A stretch of 15,959 nt of DNA from an uncultured Methylobacter sp. GTDB lineage: Bacteria > Pseudomonadota > Gammaproteobacteria > Methylococcales > Methylomonadaceae. The notes beneath the pieces were generated by a model. It had not been told where the DNA came from. It made no database searches and saw only the letters and a list, made by a program, of their open reading frames with translations. Positions within the stretch are counted from its first letter, which is position 1. Each line of letters starts with the position of its first letter. Shown piece after piece: positions 15,644 through 15,959 of the stretch. The stretch covers positions 1-15,959 of the forward strand of contig CAIKYI010000437.1 of assembly GCA_903831545.1 (NCBI GenBank), read 5' to 3'. The position numbers were made by a program, and so were the translations under genes.

Positions 15644-15959
15644 TAGTTTGCTTCCTTAAACACCTGCCTATTGAGCGGGAAACTGATGATAAATCTGCAT
15701 CCCAATGTGAAATCCGGATCTATCTCAATAAACCCCTGATGTTGATTTACAATTTCTTTGGCAATAACCAGGCCCATTCCGGCTTGGGTGCTTCCCATGG
15801 GGCGGGTGGTATAAAAAGGCTCAAAAATTTTTGCGCGATTTTCAATCGGAATCCCCGGGCCGCTGTCTTCAAAAGTGACATAAATCAAGGTAGCATCGGT
15901 GTGGGTAGAAATTTTGAGGCGTTTTTCTTTTGAATTTGCTTCGCTGATGACATCAATAG
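15643..15959 (-). CDS. nifL: NifL, C-terminal kinase-like ATPase domain (partial)
   Basis: NifL is the flavoprotein anti-activator that binds and silences NifA when oxygen or fixed nitrogen is plentiful. Only the last 104 or so codons are in the window; the 5' part, including the PAS domains, lies beyond 15959. The visible segment is the histidine-kinase-like ATP-binding (HATPase) domain: an N-box remnant IDVISEA at the edge, the G1 box EDSGPGIP, the F box IFEPFYTT, the G2 box GMGLVIAKEI, and an end DPDFTLGCRFIISFPL much like known NifL proteins. An apparent start at 15888 is only an internal TTG; the frame is open to the edge. A generic sensor kinase cannot be excluded from this domain alone, but the overlap with nifA makes NifL by far the best call. 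Confidence 0.88.
   Translation of the reverse strand, partial: IDVISEANSKEKRLKISTHTDATLIYVTFEDSGPGIPIENRAKIFEPFYTTRPMGSTQAGMGLVIAKEIVNQHQGFIEIDPDFTLGCRFIISFPLNRQVFKEAN

Overview
The window most resembles the chromosome of a nitrogen-fixing gammaproteobacterium, plausibly a methanotroph of the Methylobacter/Methylomonas type. This is inferred from a NifL-dependent NifA overlapping the end of nifL, a small protein with a VPLPA-type C-terminal sorting signal, and a giant DUF3739-type filamentous-haemagglutinin exoprotein. No 16S or methane-oxidation gene is present, so the assignment is tentative.

Bases 99-10558 (+) hold one very large two-partner-secretion exoprotein (TpsA) gene split into two reading frames. 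The first half (99-4556) has the signal peptide and secretion (TPS) domain. The second half (about 4481-10558) has the rest of the beta-helix repeats and the C-terminal family domain. The break maps to an A4 tract at 4501-4504. Reading one base back there restores a continuous protein of about 3,486 residues. No TpsB transporter gene is visible.

Bases 10811-11242 (+) encode a 143-residue exported protein with a signal peptide and a VPLPA-CTERM-like tail. A 366-bp AT-rich gap follows, with a weak terminator and a textbook FNR/Anr-type box placed about 41 bases upstream of a predicted start of transcription. Next is a 619-residue c-di-GMP protein (11609-13468, +) with a degenerate receiver-like region, a degenerate GGDEF domain and an EAL domain that keeps its catalytic residues.

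A 356-bp convergent gap without clear genes separates this from the minus-strand cluster at the right end. In transcription order the cluster is nifL (3' end only), nifA and an 86-residue protein of unknown function. nifL and nifA overlap as TAATG, and the small ORF starts 16 bases after nifA, so the three look like one operon.

Functionally the left two thirds concern the cell surface: a secreted adhesin-like protein, a sorted surface protein and c-di-GMP turnover probably controlled by oxygen. The right end is redox and nitrogen control of nitrogen fixation. The most useful observations are the single-base lesion in the exoprotein gene, the FNR-type promoter of the c-di-GMP gene, and the unknown small ORF in the nifLA operon.
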